NCBI GenBank assembly: GCA_016125475.1
Contig: WGLR01000019.1
Location: 1-64,000, forward strand
From: Betaproteobacteria bacterium
GTDB taxonomy: Bacteria; Pseudomonadota; Gammaproteobacteria; Burkholderiales; Ga0077523
Length of the DNA stretch: 64,000 nt
Direction of reading: 5' to 3'
Part shown: piece after piece, positions 1-10,701 of the stretch
How the letters are laid out: each line of letters starts with the position of its first letter
Numbering within the stretch: position 1 is the stretch's first letter
Notes under the pieces: generated by a model
Databases searched by the model: none
What the model saw: the letters and a program-made list of their open reading frames with translations, nothing else
What the model was told of the DNA's origin: nothing
Made by a program: the position numbers and the translations under genes

Positions 1-1
1 C

Positions 2-868
2 ACCTCCGGCGGGGCGAACAATCCCTTCGGCCTCGATGCAGGGCGCGTGCTGCGCAACGAAGGCAACATGGTGATCGGCGGCAGCATGAGCCTGAACTAC
101 ACCGCTGCGCCGGGTTCCGGCCGGATCGAGAATGCCGCTGGCGCGGTGATCGACGTGCAGAGCTTCAACCAGTCGCTCTACGCGAGGAGCTTCACGGGTG
201 ACGACGGCTCCGACGCGCGCATCGACAACGCCGGCACCTTCCGGAAGAGCACCACGGGCACTTACAACATCGGCGTGCCGTTCTACAACACCGGCACGGT
301 GGAAGTCCTCGCGGGACGCCTGAACTTCACGAGCTTCGCGAACGGCGGCAGCATCAACGTCGGGGCCGGCACCACCTTCGAGATCACCGATCCAGCCTTC
401 GTCAATACGGGGACCATGAAGGGCAACGGTACGCTGGTGGCACCGGCCGGTGGCCTCGTCAATGCGGGTGTGCTGAGTCCCGGCAACTCCCCGGGCCATC
501 TGACGATCAGCGGCGACCTCGTCATGGACGGCACCGGCTCGCTGAACATCGAGTTGAATGGATTGTCCGATTTCGACCTGCTCACCGTCACCGGCACTGC
601 AGACCTCGCTGGCGAACTGAGGGTCTCCCGCCTGGCTGGCTACACCCCTGCCGTGGGCGACAGCTTCGCCTTCCTGACCTTTGCCGATCGGGCCGGCACC
701 CGGTTCGACAGCGTCAGCTTCGACGGTTTCGGGGTCGGCGTTCAGTTCGACGTGGCGTACGGCAGCCAGGACGTCACCCTGACCGTGGCGGCCGTTCCGG
801 AACCGGGTACCTGGACAATGCTCATGGCCGGGCTCGGATTGGTGGCGTTGCGCAGGCGGCGGCGCTGA
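2..868 (+). CDS. PEP-CTERM sorting domain protein, 5' end outside window
   Basis: The reading frame is open from the left edge to the stop at 868, so the gene begins upstream of the window. The visible 288 residues are Gly/Asn/Thr-rich and low in charge, as in secreted beta-helix or adhesin-like proteins. They include an SPGNSPG element typical of autotransporter-like beta-helices. The C-terminus is a textbook PEP-CTERM signal: VPEPGTW, then a short hydrophobic stretch, then RRRRR. In this family the signal is recognised by an exosortase, and the protein is exported to the envelope or matrix, often with exopolysaccharide. No exosortase gene is in the window. The exact role of the mature protein is unknown. 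Confidence 0.85.
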   Translation, partial: TSGGANNPFGLDAGRVLRNEGNMVIGGSMSLNYTAAPGSGRIENAAGAVIDVQSFNQSLYARSFTGDDGSDARIDNAGTFRKSTTGTYNIGVPFYNTGTVEVLAGRLNFTSFANGGSINVGAGTTFEITDPAFVNTGTMKGNGTLVAPAGGLVNAGVLSPGNSPGHLTISGDLVMDGTGSLNIELNGLSDFDLLTVTGTADLAGELRVSRLAGYTPAVGDSFAFLTFADRAGTRFDSVSFDGFGVGVQFDVAYGSQDVTLTVAAVPEPGTWTMLMAGLGLVALRRRRR

Positions 869-1349
869 GAAGGGACACAAATCGCCGCATCGTCCGGCGG
901 CGCCGTCAACCCATCGGCAGCACGGCCCATTAGAGCGAAAGGGCCAGACAAATTGCTGCCCGCCGGCCCGTACGTCGAAGAGGACGTTACAGGCCTGCAT
1001 CCCCAATCGTCCGATGGGCGACAGTCAATCGTGATCGCCTGGACAGGGATCCGGAGCCCCTCTATCGATTCGGCCGACGCAGGGAGGCAGGTCACCCTTC
1101 GACCTCACCACGCGATCGTCGCGTGTTCCGATCGACCCGAAGGGATGCTCCACGACGTGGTCGACCGATGGGATGCCGTCTCGGAGCCGGGGTGGCGAAT
1201 CGATCTCGCGTGTCCTGGCCAGTTCGCCGGCGAAGCAATGCCCGAAGGGGAGTGGGGGCCACCATGGCCGGCGGACAATCGTCGGATCGAGATCATGGGC
1301 GGGTTCACACCCATCGAGGTCTCGGCCGCCTGTCACTGCACGGACCGGG
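869..1349. other. intergenic region, no gene recognised
   Basis: About 480 bases separate the PEP-CTERM gene from the chloride channel gene. Open frames exist on both strands, but their translations are Arg/Pro/Ser-rich, show no family resemblance and have no good ribosome-binding site. A weak GGCCC/GGGCC inverted repeat lies near 925-943, without a T tract. The promoter of the downstream gene is probably here, but no convincing -35/-10 pair was found. Confidence 0.4.
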
Positions 1350-3086
1350 ATGATGAATTCAGCCGGACAACAGGAAGCAGGACGCAGCCTCGGATTCATG
1401 ATTCTCGTGGCGATTCTCACGGGAGTGATTGCGGGGATCGGGGCGTGGGCGTTCCGGATGCTGATCGGGCTGGTGCACAACGTCCTGTTTCTCGGTGAAT
1501 TCGTTTTTCAGTACGACGCCAACCGCCATGCGGCCGCCAGTCCCTGGGACTGGGGTGTCATTCTGGTACCGGTTGCCGGTGCATTGTTCGTCGCGTGGCT
1601 GGTCAGGAACTTCGCACCCGAAGCCCGGGGACATGGCGTACCCGAGGTCATGGATGCGATCTACTACAACCGTGGCGTCATCCGGCCGCGTGTCGCAATG
1701 GTCAAGTCGCTGGCTTCCGCAGTTTCCATCGGCAGCGGCGCAGCCGTCGGACGTGAAGGCCCGATCATCCAGATCGGTTCGGCGTTCGGTTCCACGGTGG
1801 GTCAGCTGATCCGCATGTCCGTACACGACCGTGTGACATTGATTGCTGCAGGTGCCGGAGCGGGGATCGCCGCCACCTTCAACGCACCCCTGGGCGGGAT
1901 CGTGTTCACCATCGAACTGTTACTGGCTTCGGTCAATGCACGCACCCTGCTGATGGTTGCCTCCGCGACAGCAACTGCGACCTACATTTCTCACTGGCTG
2001 CTCGGGGTCGAGCCGAGTTTCTATATCCCGGAACTGGAATATCCCAACTTTCACCTCGATCAGGGCTGGACGCTCGTGGCGTTCTTTCCGCTGGGTGCGC
2101 TGCTCGGGCTTCTGTCGGTCGTTTTCATCCGCAGCATCTACGCAATGGAGAAATTCTTCGATCGCATCCCCGGCAACTATTACACACGCCATGCGCTGGG
2201 CATGCTCTGCGTCGGCATCATGATGTACCTGATGTTTCTGCAGGCCGGTCACTACTACATTCAGGGTGTCGGCTACGCGACGATCATGGATGTCCTGCAG
2301 GGAACCCTGACGAACCCCTGGTTCCTGTTGCTGCTCCTCGTTCTGAAACTGCTCGCGACCGGTCTGTCGCTGGGATCCGGCGCGTCGGGTGGCGTGTTTT
2401 CACCGGCGCTGTTCATGGGCGCCGCGGCCGGCGCGGCATTTGGCCATCTTTGCCTGCTGTTCTTCCCACACCTGCAGCTCGACATGCCCACGTTCGCCAT
2501 CGCCGGCATGGCGGCTGCGATCGGGGGATCGACCGGCGCCTTCATTACCGCAATTGTCATGATCTCGGAGATGACCCAGGATCCGACGGTCATCCTGCCA
2601 CTGATCATCACCGTGTCCACGGCGTATGCGGTGCGCAAACACGTGATGCGCGAGAGCATCTACACCATGAAACTGATTGGCCGGGGTCACACCGTGCCTG
2701 AAGGATTGCAGGCCCCGTTCCTGACCAATCACACGGCGCGCGATGCCATGAACCTGAACTTTGCCGTGGCGCGGGAGGATACCGTTGCTCCGGACTCCGC
2801 CATCGTGATCATGACCAATGACGAACGGATCACGGGCGTGTTCGAACGCGTGTCGGCCGGCGCGGAGGAGGCCCGGCAGGGCGGTCAGGACAGGAAGCCG
2901 TGGAACTACATCGTGGTCGGCGAACGGGAAAACCTGCTCAACATCCTCGAGTCGATGGTGGCCAGGAAGACCGATATCGCACTGGTGTCGAGGCGGTCAG
3001 GTTCCGAATCGCCCGAGGACATCATCGGTGTGGTGACCAGCGCGCACATTGCCGCACTGATTCGCCAGTGGCAGGAACTGCTGTAG
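1350..3086 (+). CDS. ClC-family chloride channel/antiporter with C-terminal CBS domains
   Basis: This is an inner-membrane ClC protein of 578 residues that moves chloride, possibly in exchange for protons. The selectivity-filter signatures are present in order: GHGVPE (residues 94-99), GREGP (134-138, with gating Glu136) and the later GASGGVFSP. About ten hydrophobic segments fill residues 10-430. The last 150 residues form a soluble tail with the spacing of a CBS pair, which in ClC proteins senses nucleotides. The open frame extends upstream to 1173, but that extension is Ser/Arg-rich and unlike a ClC N-terminus, so ATG at 1350 (or 1353) is preferred. The gene stands alone and converges on the aldo/keto reductase gene. 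Confidence 0.88.
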   Translation: MMNSAGQQEAGRSLGFMILVAILTGVIAGIGAWAFRMLIGLVHNVLFLGEFVFQYDANRHAAASPWDWGVILVPVAGALFVAWLVRNFAPEARGHGVPEVMDAIYYNRGVIRPRVAMVKSLASAVSIGSGAAVGREGPIIQIGSAFGSTVGQLIRMSVHDRVTLIAAGAGAGIAATFNAPLGGIVFTIELLLASVNARTLLMVASATATATYISHWLLGVEPSFYIPELEYPNFHLDQGWTLVAFFPLGALLGLLSVVFIRSIYAMEKFFDRIPGNYYTRHALGMLCVGIMMYLMFLQAGHYYIQGVGYATIMDVLQGTLTNPWFLLLLLVLKLLATGLSLGSGASGGVFSPALFMGAAAGAAFGHLCLLFFPHLQLDMPTFAIAGMAAAIGGSTGAFITAIVMISEMTQDPTVILPLIITVSTAYAVRKHVMRESIYTMKLIGRGHTVPEGLQAPFLTNHTARDAMNLNFAVAREDTVAPDSAIVIMTNDERITGVFERVSAGAEEARQGGQDRKPWNYIVVGERENLLNILESMVARKTDIALVSRRSGSESPEDIIGVVTSAHIAALIRQWQELL

Positions 3087-3228
3087 CGGGGTGCGGACGG
3101 GACCCGCCACGAGGACACAGGGAACGAGGTCACAGGGAGGTGGTACGGGGATCGTCGGCGTGACCGATCCGGACGCCGCCCCGGACAAGGGGGAGTCGAG
3201 GTGTCGCAGTCGGTGCGCCCGCGCGCGC

Positions 3229-4203
3229 TCAGGCCGTGGCGGGCTTGATCTCTTCAGAACGGTCGGTCGCAGGTGGTGGCGTGCGCGAGAGCGCGGCAAT
3301 CTCCGCGCGGAGCGCCGCCGGCATGTCGACGTCGACCGCAGCGAGGGAGTCCCGCAACTGTTCGACGTTGCGGGCACCGATGATCGGTGCCGTCACGGCG
3401 GGATGTGCCCCGACCCAGGCAACCGCCGTCGAAACCGGGTTCAGGCCGCGGTCCCGGCAGAAGGCGACGTAGCGGTCCGCGACTTCGAACATCCACGTTT
3501 CGCCGTAGCGGGCCTCGTACATCTTGTTGGTCTTGAGACGTCCGTTCGCGTCTCCCGAATACTTGCCCGAGAGCAGGCCTGCGGCGCCCGGGCTGTATGG
3601 GATCACGCCGACGCCGTTGGCCTCTGCCATGGGCAGGATCTCGACCTCGGCCTGACGCTTCACGAGGTTGTACATGGGCTGGATGACCTGCAGACGCGCC
3701 CAGCCGTGGCGATCCTGAATGTCGATGGCGGTCTGCGTCTGCCACGCGGAATAGTTGCTCACCGCGGGATAGAGGACCTTCCCGGCACTGACCACGTCCT
3801 CGAGGGCGCGCATCGACTCCTCGATCGGCGTACGTGTATCGAACTGGTGAAGGAACAGCACGTCCACCCGGTCGGTACGGAGCCGCTTGAGGCTGGCCTC
3901 CACCGCACGCACCACGTGCCGGCGCGACGTGCCGCGGGCGTTGATGTCTTCGCCCATCGGATTGAAGCACTTCGTCGTGATCACGAGCTCGTCGCGGTGC
4001 CCTTCGATCAGCGCACCCAGGATTTCCTCGGAGCGGCCCTTGTTGTACTGATCCGCACAGTCGAAGAAATTGATGCCTGCGTCCCGGCAGGCCTTGTACA
4101 TCGCGGCGGACGTCGCATCGTCGGCGTCACCACCGAAAGACATCGTCCCGAAACAGAGTTCGGACACCAGTACGCCGGAACGGCCGAGAGGTTTGAATTT
4201 CAT
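3229..4203 (-). CDS. aldo/keto reductase
   Basis: This 324-residue protein has a single AKR (beta/alpha)8 barrel, expected to reduce carbonyl substrates with NADPH in the cytoplasm. The catalytic tetrad is complete: Asp48, Tyr53 (DCADQYNKGRSEE), Lys78 (ITTKCF) and His119 (LFLHQFD). The N-terminus, MKFKPLGRSGVLVSELCFGT, is the usual AKR opening, so the start at 4203 is secure even though the frame stays open to 4461. The family most resembles the YajO/Gpr-type oxidoreductases. The substrate cannot be told. The gene is transcribed divergently from tadA and converges with the ClC gene. Confidence 0.9.
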   Translation of the reverse strand: MKFKPLGRSGVLVSELCFGTMSFGGDADDATSAAMYKACRDAGINFFDCADQYNKGRSEEILGALIEGHRDELVITTKCFNPMGEDINARGTSRRHVVRAVEASLKRLRTDRVDVLFLHQFDTRTPIEESMRALEDVVSAGKVLYPAVSNYSAWQTQTAIDIQDRHGWARLQVIQPMYNLVKRQAEVEILPMAEANGVGVIPYSPGAAGLLSGKYSGDANGRLKTNKMYEARYGETWMFEVADRYVAFCRDRGLNPVSTAVAWVGAHPAVTAPIIGARNVEQLRDSLAAVDVDMPAALRAEIAALSRTPPPATDRSEEIKPATA

Positions 4204-5533
<1,330 letters not shown>

Positions 5534-5666
5534 TCGTTGGCCGGCCCGGCGCGGGCTGGCCATCCGGGCAACACCCGAGCCCGACGCAGAGGAGCCGGAT
5601 GCCACGCCTGCCGGCGCTCGCGCGGGACACGACACGTTACATTTCGCAGAGAGAAGGGATGCAACC

Positions 5667-6407
5667 ATGCGTTTGAAGGAGAAGGTATCCATCATCACGG
5701 GCGCCGGACGCGGTATCGGCCGGGCGACGGCACTCAAGTTCGCGAGGGAAGGCGCGAAGGTGGTCGTCTGCGACGTGGGCCGGGACGCGATCGACGAGGT
5801 CGTCTCGACCATCCAGGGCGAAGGGGGAGAGGCTGTCGGATTCGTGGTCGACGTCACGAAGCGTCGGGAGATCGACCACATGGTCGAAGCCGTTATGGCG
5901 AAATTCGGCAGGATCGACACGCTCGTCAACAATGCGGGCATCGTGATGGACGCCCAGTTGCGAAAGATGTCGGATGCGGCATTCGACCGCGTCATCGACG
6001 TCAACCTGAAGGGGACCTACAACTGCGCCCGGGCAGTCGTGGACATCATGATCGAACAGGGCTCGGGCGTGATCCTGAACGCATCGTCGATCGTCGGCAT
6101 CTACGGCAACTTCGGCCAGACCAACTACGCCGCGAGCAAGTTCGGCGTGATCGGGTTCGTGAAGACGTGGGCCCGAGAACTCGGGCGCAAGGGCATCCGT
6201 GCGAACGCCGTCTGCCCCGGATTCGTCGAGACGCCGATCATCGAGAGCATTCCGGAAAAGGTTCTCGATGCCATGCGTGAACGTGTTCCGCTCGGCAGGC
6301 TCGGGAAGCCCGAGGACATCGCCAACACCTACGCATTTCTCGCGTCCGACGAGGCGAGCTACATCAACGGCGCCGTCATCGAAGTGAGCGGAGGCGCGAC
6401 GATCTGA
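5667..6407 (+). CDS. short-chain dehydrogenase/reductase, FabG-like
   Basis: This 246-residue classical SDR is probably a 3-oxoacyl-ACP or acetoacetyl-CoA type reductase using NAD(P)H. It has the TGAGRGIG cofactor loop (residues 11-18), NNAG (88-91) and the catalytic Ser141, Tyr154 and Lys158 (YAASK). The C-terminal VSGGATI resembles FabG. An Asp (CDVG) follows the second beta strand, a position that often favours NAD over NADP. There is no fatty-acid gene nearby, so the physiological substrate is not settled. The gene stands alone behind a 130-base spacer. Confidence 0.85.
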   Translation: MRLKEKVSIITGAGRGIGRATALKFAREGAKVVVCDVGRDAIDEVVSTIQGEGGEAVGFVVDVTKRREIDHMVEAVMAKFGRIDTLVNNAGIVMDAQLRKMSDAAFDRVIDVNLKGTYNCARAVVDIMIEQGSGVILNASSIVGIYGNFGQTNYAASKFGVIGFVKTWARELGRKGIRANAVCPGFVETPIIESIPEKVLDAMRERVPLGRLGKPEDIANTYAFLASDEASYINGAVIEVSGGATI

Positions 6408-6459
6408 CGGCTGCGGACGGGACGAAGGCGACCCCAGGCCGCCGGCCCCCTGCGCGCCG

Positions 6460-7515
6460 TCAGCCGGCGAGCATCGCCTCGACCCGGTCGCGATCGGGGC
6501 GTTCGATCACGCCATCCTCGGTGATGATCGCGGTCACGAGCTCGGCCGGCGTCACGTCGAAGGCGGGATTGAAGACGTCCACGTTCGCCGGTGTCCAGAC
6601 TTCGCTCCCGAACCCCGTCACCTCCGAGGGTGATCGCTCCTCGATCGGAATCGCCGAACCATCGTCCAGGCCGACATCGAACGTCGATCGGGGGCAGGCG
6701 ACGTAGAACGGGACACCGTGCCGATGCGCCAGGACGGCGAGGTTGTACGTGCCGATCTTGTTCGCGACGTCGCCGTTCGCGGCGACCCGGTCGGCCCCGA
6801 CGACGACGAGGTCGATGCGGCGCGTGCGCATCAGGTGCCCGGACGCACCATCGGGCAACACCGTCACGGGAATGCCGTCGCGCCGCAGCTCCCAGGCCGT
6901 GAGGCGGGCGCCCTGCAGGACCGGGCGAGTCTCGTCCGCATACACGTGAACCCGCTTGCCGGAGGCGACCGCAGACCGCACGACACCGAGCGCCGTGCCG
7001 TGTCCGGCCGTGGCCAGAGCACCGGCATTGCAGTGCGTCAGCACCGATGCGCCGTCCGGTACGAGCTTCGCACCGTATTCCCCCATGCGGACGTTCGCCG
7101 CGACATCCTCCTCGACGATCCGGTGCGCTTCCGTGCGCAGCGCGTCCGCGAGTTCCGTCGGGCTCGTGTCGATGTGATCCGTCAGCACACGCCGCATCCG
7201 GTCCAGGGCCCAGAACAGGTTGACGGCCGTGGGACGACTGGCCGCCAGCACGGCGAACGCCCGCTCGAGCGCGGCGTCGAAGGCCGGGCGCTCGGCACCG
7301 GCGTGCAGCGCGGCCTCCAGCGCGATCCCGTACGCTGCGGCGCAACCGATCGCCGGTGCGCCCCGGATGGCGAGGGACCGGATGGCGTCGGCCGTCTCGC
7401 GTGCATCGTGCAGGGTGACGTAACGTTCGGTGCGCGGCAGTTCCCGCTGATCGAGAATCTCGAGACCGGCCGGTGCGCGCCATCTCAGTGTGAAGAACGG
7501 CCGCGCGGCGGTCAT
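6460..7515 (-). CDS. mtnA: S-methyl-5-thioribose-1-phosphate isomerase
   Basis: MtnA isomerises methylthioribose-1-phosphate (and 5-deoxyribose-1-phosphate) to the ribulose-1-phosphate form, using a catalytic Cys and Asp. Both are visible: Cys162 in THCNAGALATAGHGTALG and Asp242 in VGADRVAANGDVANKIGTYN. RGAPAIG at residues 51-57 is also typical. The length of 351 residues is normal, and the start at 7515 gives the usual MtnA N-terminus although the frame is open to 8109. The start overlaps the stop of the class II aldolase gene (ATGA), so both enzymes are expected to act in one pathway. The other classical methionine-salvage genes (mtnB, mtnC, mtnD) are absent from the window. Confidence 0.93.
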   Translation of the reverse strand: MTAARPFFTLRWRAPAGLEILDQRELPRTERYVTLHDARETADAIRSLAIRGAPAIGCAAAYGIALEAALHAGAERPAFDAALERAFAVLAASRPTAVNLFWALDRMRRVLTDHIDTSPTELADALRTEAHRIVEEDVAANVRMGEYGAKLVPDGASVLTHCNAGALATAGHGTALGVVRSAVASGKRVHVYADETRPVLQGARLTAWELRRDGIPVTVLPDGASGHLMRTRRIDLVVVGADRVAANGDVANKIGTYNLAVLAHRHGVPFYVACPRSTFDVGLDDGSAIPIEERSPSEVTGFGSEVWTPANVDVFNPAFDVTPAELVTAIITEDGVIERPDRDRVEAMLAG

Positions 7516-9083
7516 CGCCTGCCCTCCAGACCCAGTCCGACGTGCCACCGTGCGGCGAGCGCATTGCACAGGGTTTCGTCCGAGACGTACGCATCGTGCT
7601 CGGTGACGATCCCGCCACCCGGGGACAGCGCGAGCAGGGCTTCCAGGCGAGCCGAAAGCGAACTCGCCCGGCCGAACACACAGACGTCGAGCCCTCCGAA
7701 CCGGTAGGCGGCATCCATGACGGCCGCGTCGTCCGCGGGATCGAGCACCAGCGTGCTCGCACCGGCGGCATCCAGCAGGGGCGCGAGCGCGGGATAATCG
7801 ACCTCGATGTCGGGGGCGAGGGCGATCACGCATCCGAGCAGCGGCAGGTCGGTCTCGCGACGGGCCAGCAGCGCGCGCTCGAAGCCACCGTAATGGACTT
7901 CCGCGGCCAGGATCTCGCCCCGCGGCAACGAGCGGTAGCGATCGTGAAGGCTTGCGCGAAGGATGATCTCGCGGTCGTGCCGGTAGACGGTGCGCGTCAT
8001 GCGCGCATGCCGTGCGTCGACCGCAGCGCTGACGATCCCGAACGCCGGATCGATCAGCACGCGAGGTGCCGGATCGGGGAAGCGGTCGGAAGGAAGGTCG
8101 CCTCCGCATTCACGCAGGTAGTCACGATACGCGTCGGCGTATGCCTCGACGTCGAACCCGAGACTCGGTATCCGCTTCGTGAACACGGCATGCTGGGGTG
8201 TCGGCGGACCTTCTCCCGCCAGTGCGACCAGATTCTCGTGGCGCGCGAAGGCCATGGCCTCTGCGGAATCGTCGAGACACAGCGTGAGGGGAAACCCCGC
8301 AGCACGGGACAACGCTCGGCGCAGCCGCGCGAGGGTCAGGGCATCGTGCCAGGACCGCGTCGGGCGCGCGGCGCGTGGCAGGTTCCAGGCGTTGCTCGCC
8401 TCGAGATAGGTCTCGGCATCACCGACGAGCGACAGGAGGTTTTCGAACGACTCCCTCGGCGTGTCGCCGAATGCGACGACGCCGTGAAACGAGAGTATCA
8501 GCCCGATGGTGGCTGCCGAACCCCGATCCGCCAGTTCGGAACGACAGGCTCGCGCGAGTTCGTACCCCGACTCCCGGAACGGAACGAGCGGTGCCCTCTC
8601 GCGAAACACGCGATGCGCCAGGCGTTCACGTGATTCCGTGTTCACGACGGCCAGCACGGCGTCGGCGTGGGCGTGCTCGACGAATCTGCGCGGCAGCGAC
8701 GCATGCAGCAGCGTCTCGATCGAAGGGCGGGAGGCATGGTCGTCGAGCCTGACCCGGTCCAGCGCCTCCGACAGGGCCCGATTGTCGAGGGGCGGGCCGT
8801 CCAGCAGGCTCTGCGCGGCAGCGAGCCGCACGGCCGTGAAGTCCCGGGCCGTGACTTCCGCGAGGTCCGCGCCCGTCGCCTTCACGTACAGACAGGCCTC
8901 GCCGGTCACGGTTGCCGACTTCATCGACGTGTTGCCCCCGCCGTAGAGCGCCAGCGATTCGTCGCGCCCGATCCACCGCGAGGCCAGTGCACGAACTTCG
9001 AGCTCGTTCCCGCAGGCGTCTGCCGCGGCCTGATCCCAGGACTGATGAGGGTACGAACTGCCCGGCGACGTATCAGAGGCCAC
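7512..9083 (-). CDS. class II aldolase/adducin-family protein, long RhaD-like form
   Basis: This 523-residue protein has a GTG start at 9083, preceded by GGAG. Residues 20-260 form a class II aldolase domain with zinc ligands His137 and His139 (EHAHAD) and His200 (SFHGVVAFGD). The 61-residue gap from His139 to His200 equals that between the zinc histidines of fuculose-1-phosphate aldolase. The rest resembles the linker and a truncated Rossmann-like domain of the large RhaD/RhaE-type aldolase-dehydrogenases, but is too short to hold a full dehydrogenase. Translational coupling to mtnA suggests it cleaves the MtnA product to dihydroxyacetone phosphate plus an aldehyde, as in the DHAP shunt. That role is inferred from neighbourhood. 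Confidence 0.75.
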   Translation of the reverse strand: MASDTSPGSSYPHQSWDQAAADACGNELEVRALASRWIGRDESLALYGGGNTSMKSATVTGEACLYVKATGADLAEVTARDFTAVRLAAAQSLLDGPPLDNRALSEALDRVRLDDHASRPSIETLLHASLPRRFVEHAHADAVLAVVNTESRERLAHRVFRERAPLVPFRESGYELARACRSELADRGSAATIGLILSFHGVVAFGDTPRESFENLLSLVGDAETYLEASNAWNLPRAARPTRSWHDALTLARLRRALSRAAGFPLTLCLDDSAEAMAFARHENLVALAGEGPPTPQHAVFTKRIPSLGFDVEAYADAYRDYLRECGGDLPSDRFPDPAPRVLIDPAFGIVSAAVDARHARMTRTVYRHDREIILRASLHDRYRSLPRGEILAAEVHYGGFERALLARRETDLPLLGCVIALAPDIEVDYPALAPLLDAAGASTLVLDPADDAAVMDAAYRFGGLDVCVFGRASSLSARLEALLALSPGGGIVTEHDAYVSDETLCNALAARWHVGLGLEGRR

Positions 9084-9190
9084 GGGACAGTGCTCCGGGG
9101 CGTGGCGGCCGGGTGAAGGTCGCGGCGCGAACGGCGATCCGCTCGACCGCCGGAGGATGCGCGCCGTTCACGGGGCTAGAATTCCTGGCC

Positions 9191-9631
9191 ATGTCTCAGT
9201 GCTCCATAGATGTGTGTCTGGTCTCGTGGGCGGAAGCCGCGCCGGCGCTTGCGCGGGTAAGGCGCGCCGTGTTCATCGTCGAGCAGCGTATCCCCGAAGC
9301 CGAGGAATGGGACGCCGCCGATGCCGTCAGCCTCCACGCGCTCGCGCGCACATCGGTCGACGCACCCGTGGGAACCGGGAGACTGCTTCCCGGCGCGCGC
9401 ATCGGCCGACTGGCCGTGTTGCGTCCGTATCGCGGGCAGGGCATCGGCCGCGCGATCCTGAGGGCACTGATGAACGCGGCTGCCGGGCGTGGCGACACGC
9501 ACGTCCTGCTCCACGCGCAGCTCTCCGCGACCGGATTCTACGCGCGGGAGGGGTTCGTGGCGTTCGGGCCCGTCTTCGAAGAGGTGGGTATCCCGCACCA
9601 GGCTATGCGATGCGATCTGGGGCGGGGATGA
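9191..9631 (+). CDS. GNAT-family N-acetyltransferase
   Basis: This 146-residue protein has a single GNAT domain that transfers acetyl from acetyl-CoA to an amine. The acetyl-CoA pyrophosphate loop reads RPYRGQGIGRAIL (motif A), preceded by the beta4 strand GRLAVL. The later FYAREGFVAFG is motif B. It resembles the ElaA/YjcF-like subgroup, whose substrates are unknown. The open frame extends upstream to 8912, but the ATG at 9191 gives a standard GNAT N-terminus. Its 3' end overlaps the convergent NRDE gene by 29 bases. Confidence 0.85.
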   Translation: MSQCSIDVCLVSWAEAAPALARVRRAVFIVEQRIPEAEEWDAADAVSLHALARTSVDAPVGTGRLLPGARIGRLAVLRPYRGQGIGRAILRALMNAAAGRGDTHVLLHAQLSATGFYAREGFVAFGPVFEEVGIPHQAMRCDLGRG

Positions 9632-10409
9632 GTATCGGCCTCGCGACGTGCCACCGGATCGTGTTCGTTCCCGTGAGGTTACCGTCCGCGTCGTGGCTGC
9701 GTTCGACGAGGACCGTGTTCCCGTCCCTGGCGATCGTCACGACGGTGCTGCAACGGGTTCCGTAGTCGGCGGAGCGAATGAAGGCGGGGGAAAGCATCCG
9801 CTCCCTTTCCAGCCCGACCCCCGTCTCGGGCAAGTCGTGGTCCGGTGGCAGGACGACCGATGACAACGCCTCGAACATCCGTTCCCTCAGGACGTCCGCC
9901 TCACTCGACAGCGCCGCAGTGACCGCAGCCTTCAGCGACGTGACCTTCGGCCACGGCGTGTCGAGGAAATGGTTGCTGAGGCCCCAGATACCGCGTCCGA
10001 GTTGCCTGGGGCCGGCGCCACGGTTGGAACCGTACCAGACCCCGGTGTGGTCCGCGGCGACGAGATTGAAGCCGTTGTAGGTGTCGCCGGCGCGCAGCCT
10101 GCCGGCCAGATAGGCCCGGGCCGGCGTCCCCGGATCGGAGACGAAGTCACGCACGAGGTTGCCGCGTGACCGCGGGGCGTCCACGCGATGCCCGGGATCC
10201 CGGAAATTCGTCACGATCGCCAGTGCCCCGTGTCGCGAGAGTGCGAACCAGGTTCCACCCTGCTCGAGGTCACGGCCACCAACGACGTCGCAACGATCCG
10301 GCCAGCGGTGGGCCGCCGCGGCGGGCCGGCGATGGAACTCGTCGCGGTTTGCCGCGATCAGGACGGGAATGTCCGGGTGCACGTCGAGCGCGAATACGAC
10401 CAGGCACAT
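9603..10409 (-). CDS. NRDE (TANGO2-like) family protein
   Basis: The protein has 268 residues and begins MCLVVFALD, followed by IAANRDEF, the sequence that gives the NRDE family its name. The N-terminal Cys next to Met and the overall layout recall Ntn-hydrolase-like enzymes, to which TANGO2/NRDE proteins have been compared. The biochemical function of bacterial members is not established. It lies 9 bases downstream of the DUF4936 gene and probably belongs to the ygfZ-DUF4936-NRDE transcription unit. It ends inside the 3' end of the convergent GNAT gene. Confidence 0.85.
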   Translation of the reverse strand: MCLVVFALDVHPDIPVLIAANRDEFHRRPAAAAHRWPDRCDVVGGRDLEQGGTWFALSRHGALAIVTNFRDPGHRVDAPRSRGNLVRDFVSDPGTPARAYLAGRLRAGDTYNGFNLVAADHTGVWYGSNRGAGPRQLGRGIWGLSNHFLDTPWPKVTSLKAAVTAALSSEADVLRERMFEALSSVVLPPDHDLPETGVGLERERMLSPAFIRSADYGTRCSTVVTIARDGNTVLVERSHDADGNLTGTNTIRWHVARPILIPAPDRIA

Positions 10410-10418
10410 TTCCGGCGG

Positions 10419-10700
10419 TCAGTCGACGAAGTGCTCGGTGTGGCGGTGCTCTCCGACGGAGAGCACCGCCTCGAAACCACACGAGGCGGTGGCGTCGGCG
10501 AGGGCGCGCTCGAAACCGGGCGCGTCGGTCACGGTCTCGTACACCTCCATCCAGAGCGTCGGCTCGTCGGCACGACGAAGCACGCGACCCTTTACGCCGG
10601 TCGACGCCTGCACGCGACGCTGGACGTCGGCCACGGCGCGCGCGGCGGCACTCTCGGAACCGGACGCGACGCGATAGTAGACGTAGTAGTGACTCGTCAT
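10419..10700 (-). CDS. DUF4936 family protein
   Basis: This small protein of 93 residues begins MTSHYYVYYRV and resembles the DUF4936 family, found mainly in Betaproteobacteria next to ygfZ. The fold looks like a compact alpha/beta ferredoxin-like domain, with WMEVYE and a C-terminal HTEHF. No catalytic residues are recognised and the function is unknown. Only one base separates it from the ygfZ stop, so it is surely part of that operon. The frame runs open to 10955, but that would overlap ygfZ by 250 bases, so the ATG at 10700 is used. Confidence 0.8.
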   Translation of the reverse strand: MTSHYYVYYRVASGSESAAARAVADVQRRVQASTGVKGRVLRRADEPTLWMEVYETVTDAPGFERALADATASCGFEAVLSVGEHRHTEHFVD

Positions 10701-10701
10701 C

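Noticed and set aside
1173-1349. Longer N-terminus for the ClC channel
   Set aside because: The extension is Ser/Arg/Gly-rich, unlike ClC proteins, and the ATG at 1350 begins a normal ClC N-terminus.
6404-6463. CTGACGGC/GCCGTCAG inverted repeat between the convergent SDR and mtnA genes
   Set aside because: The loop is 44 bases and no T run follows either arm, so it is not a convincing terminator.
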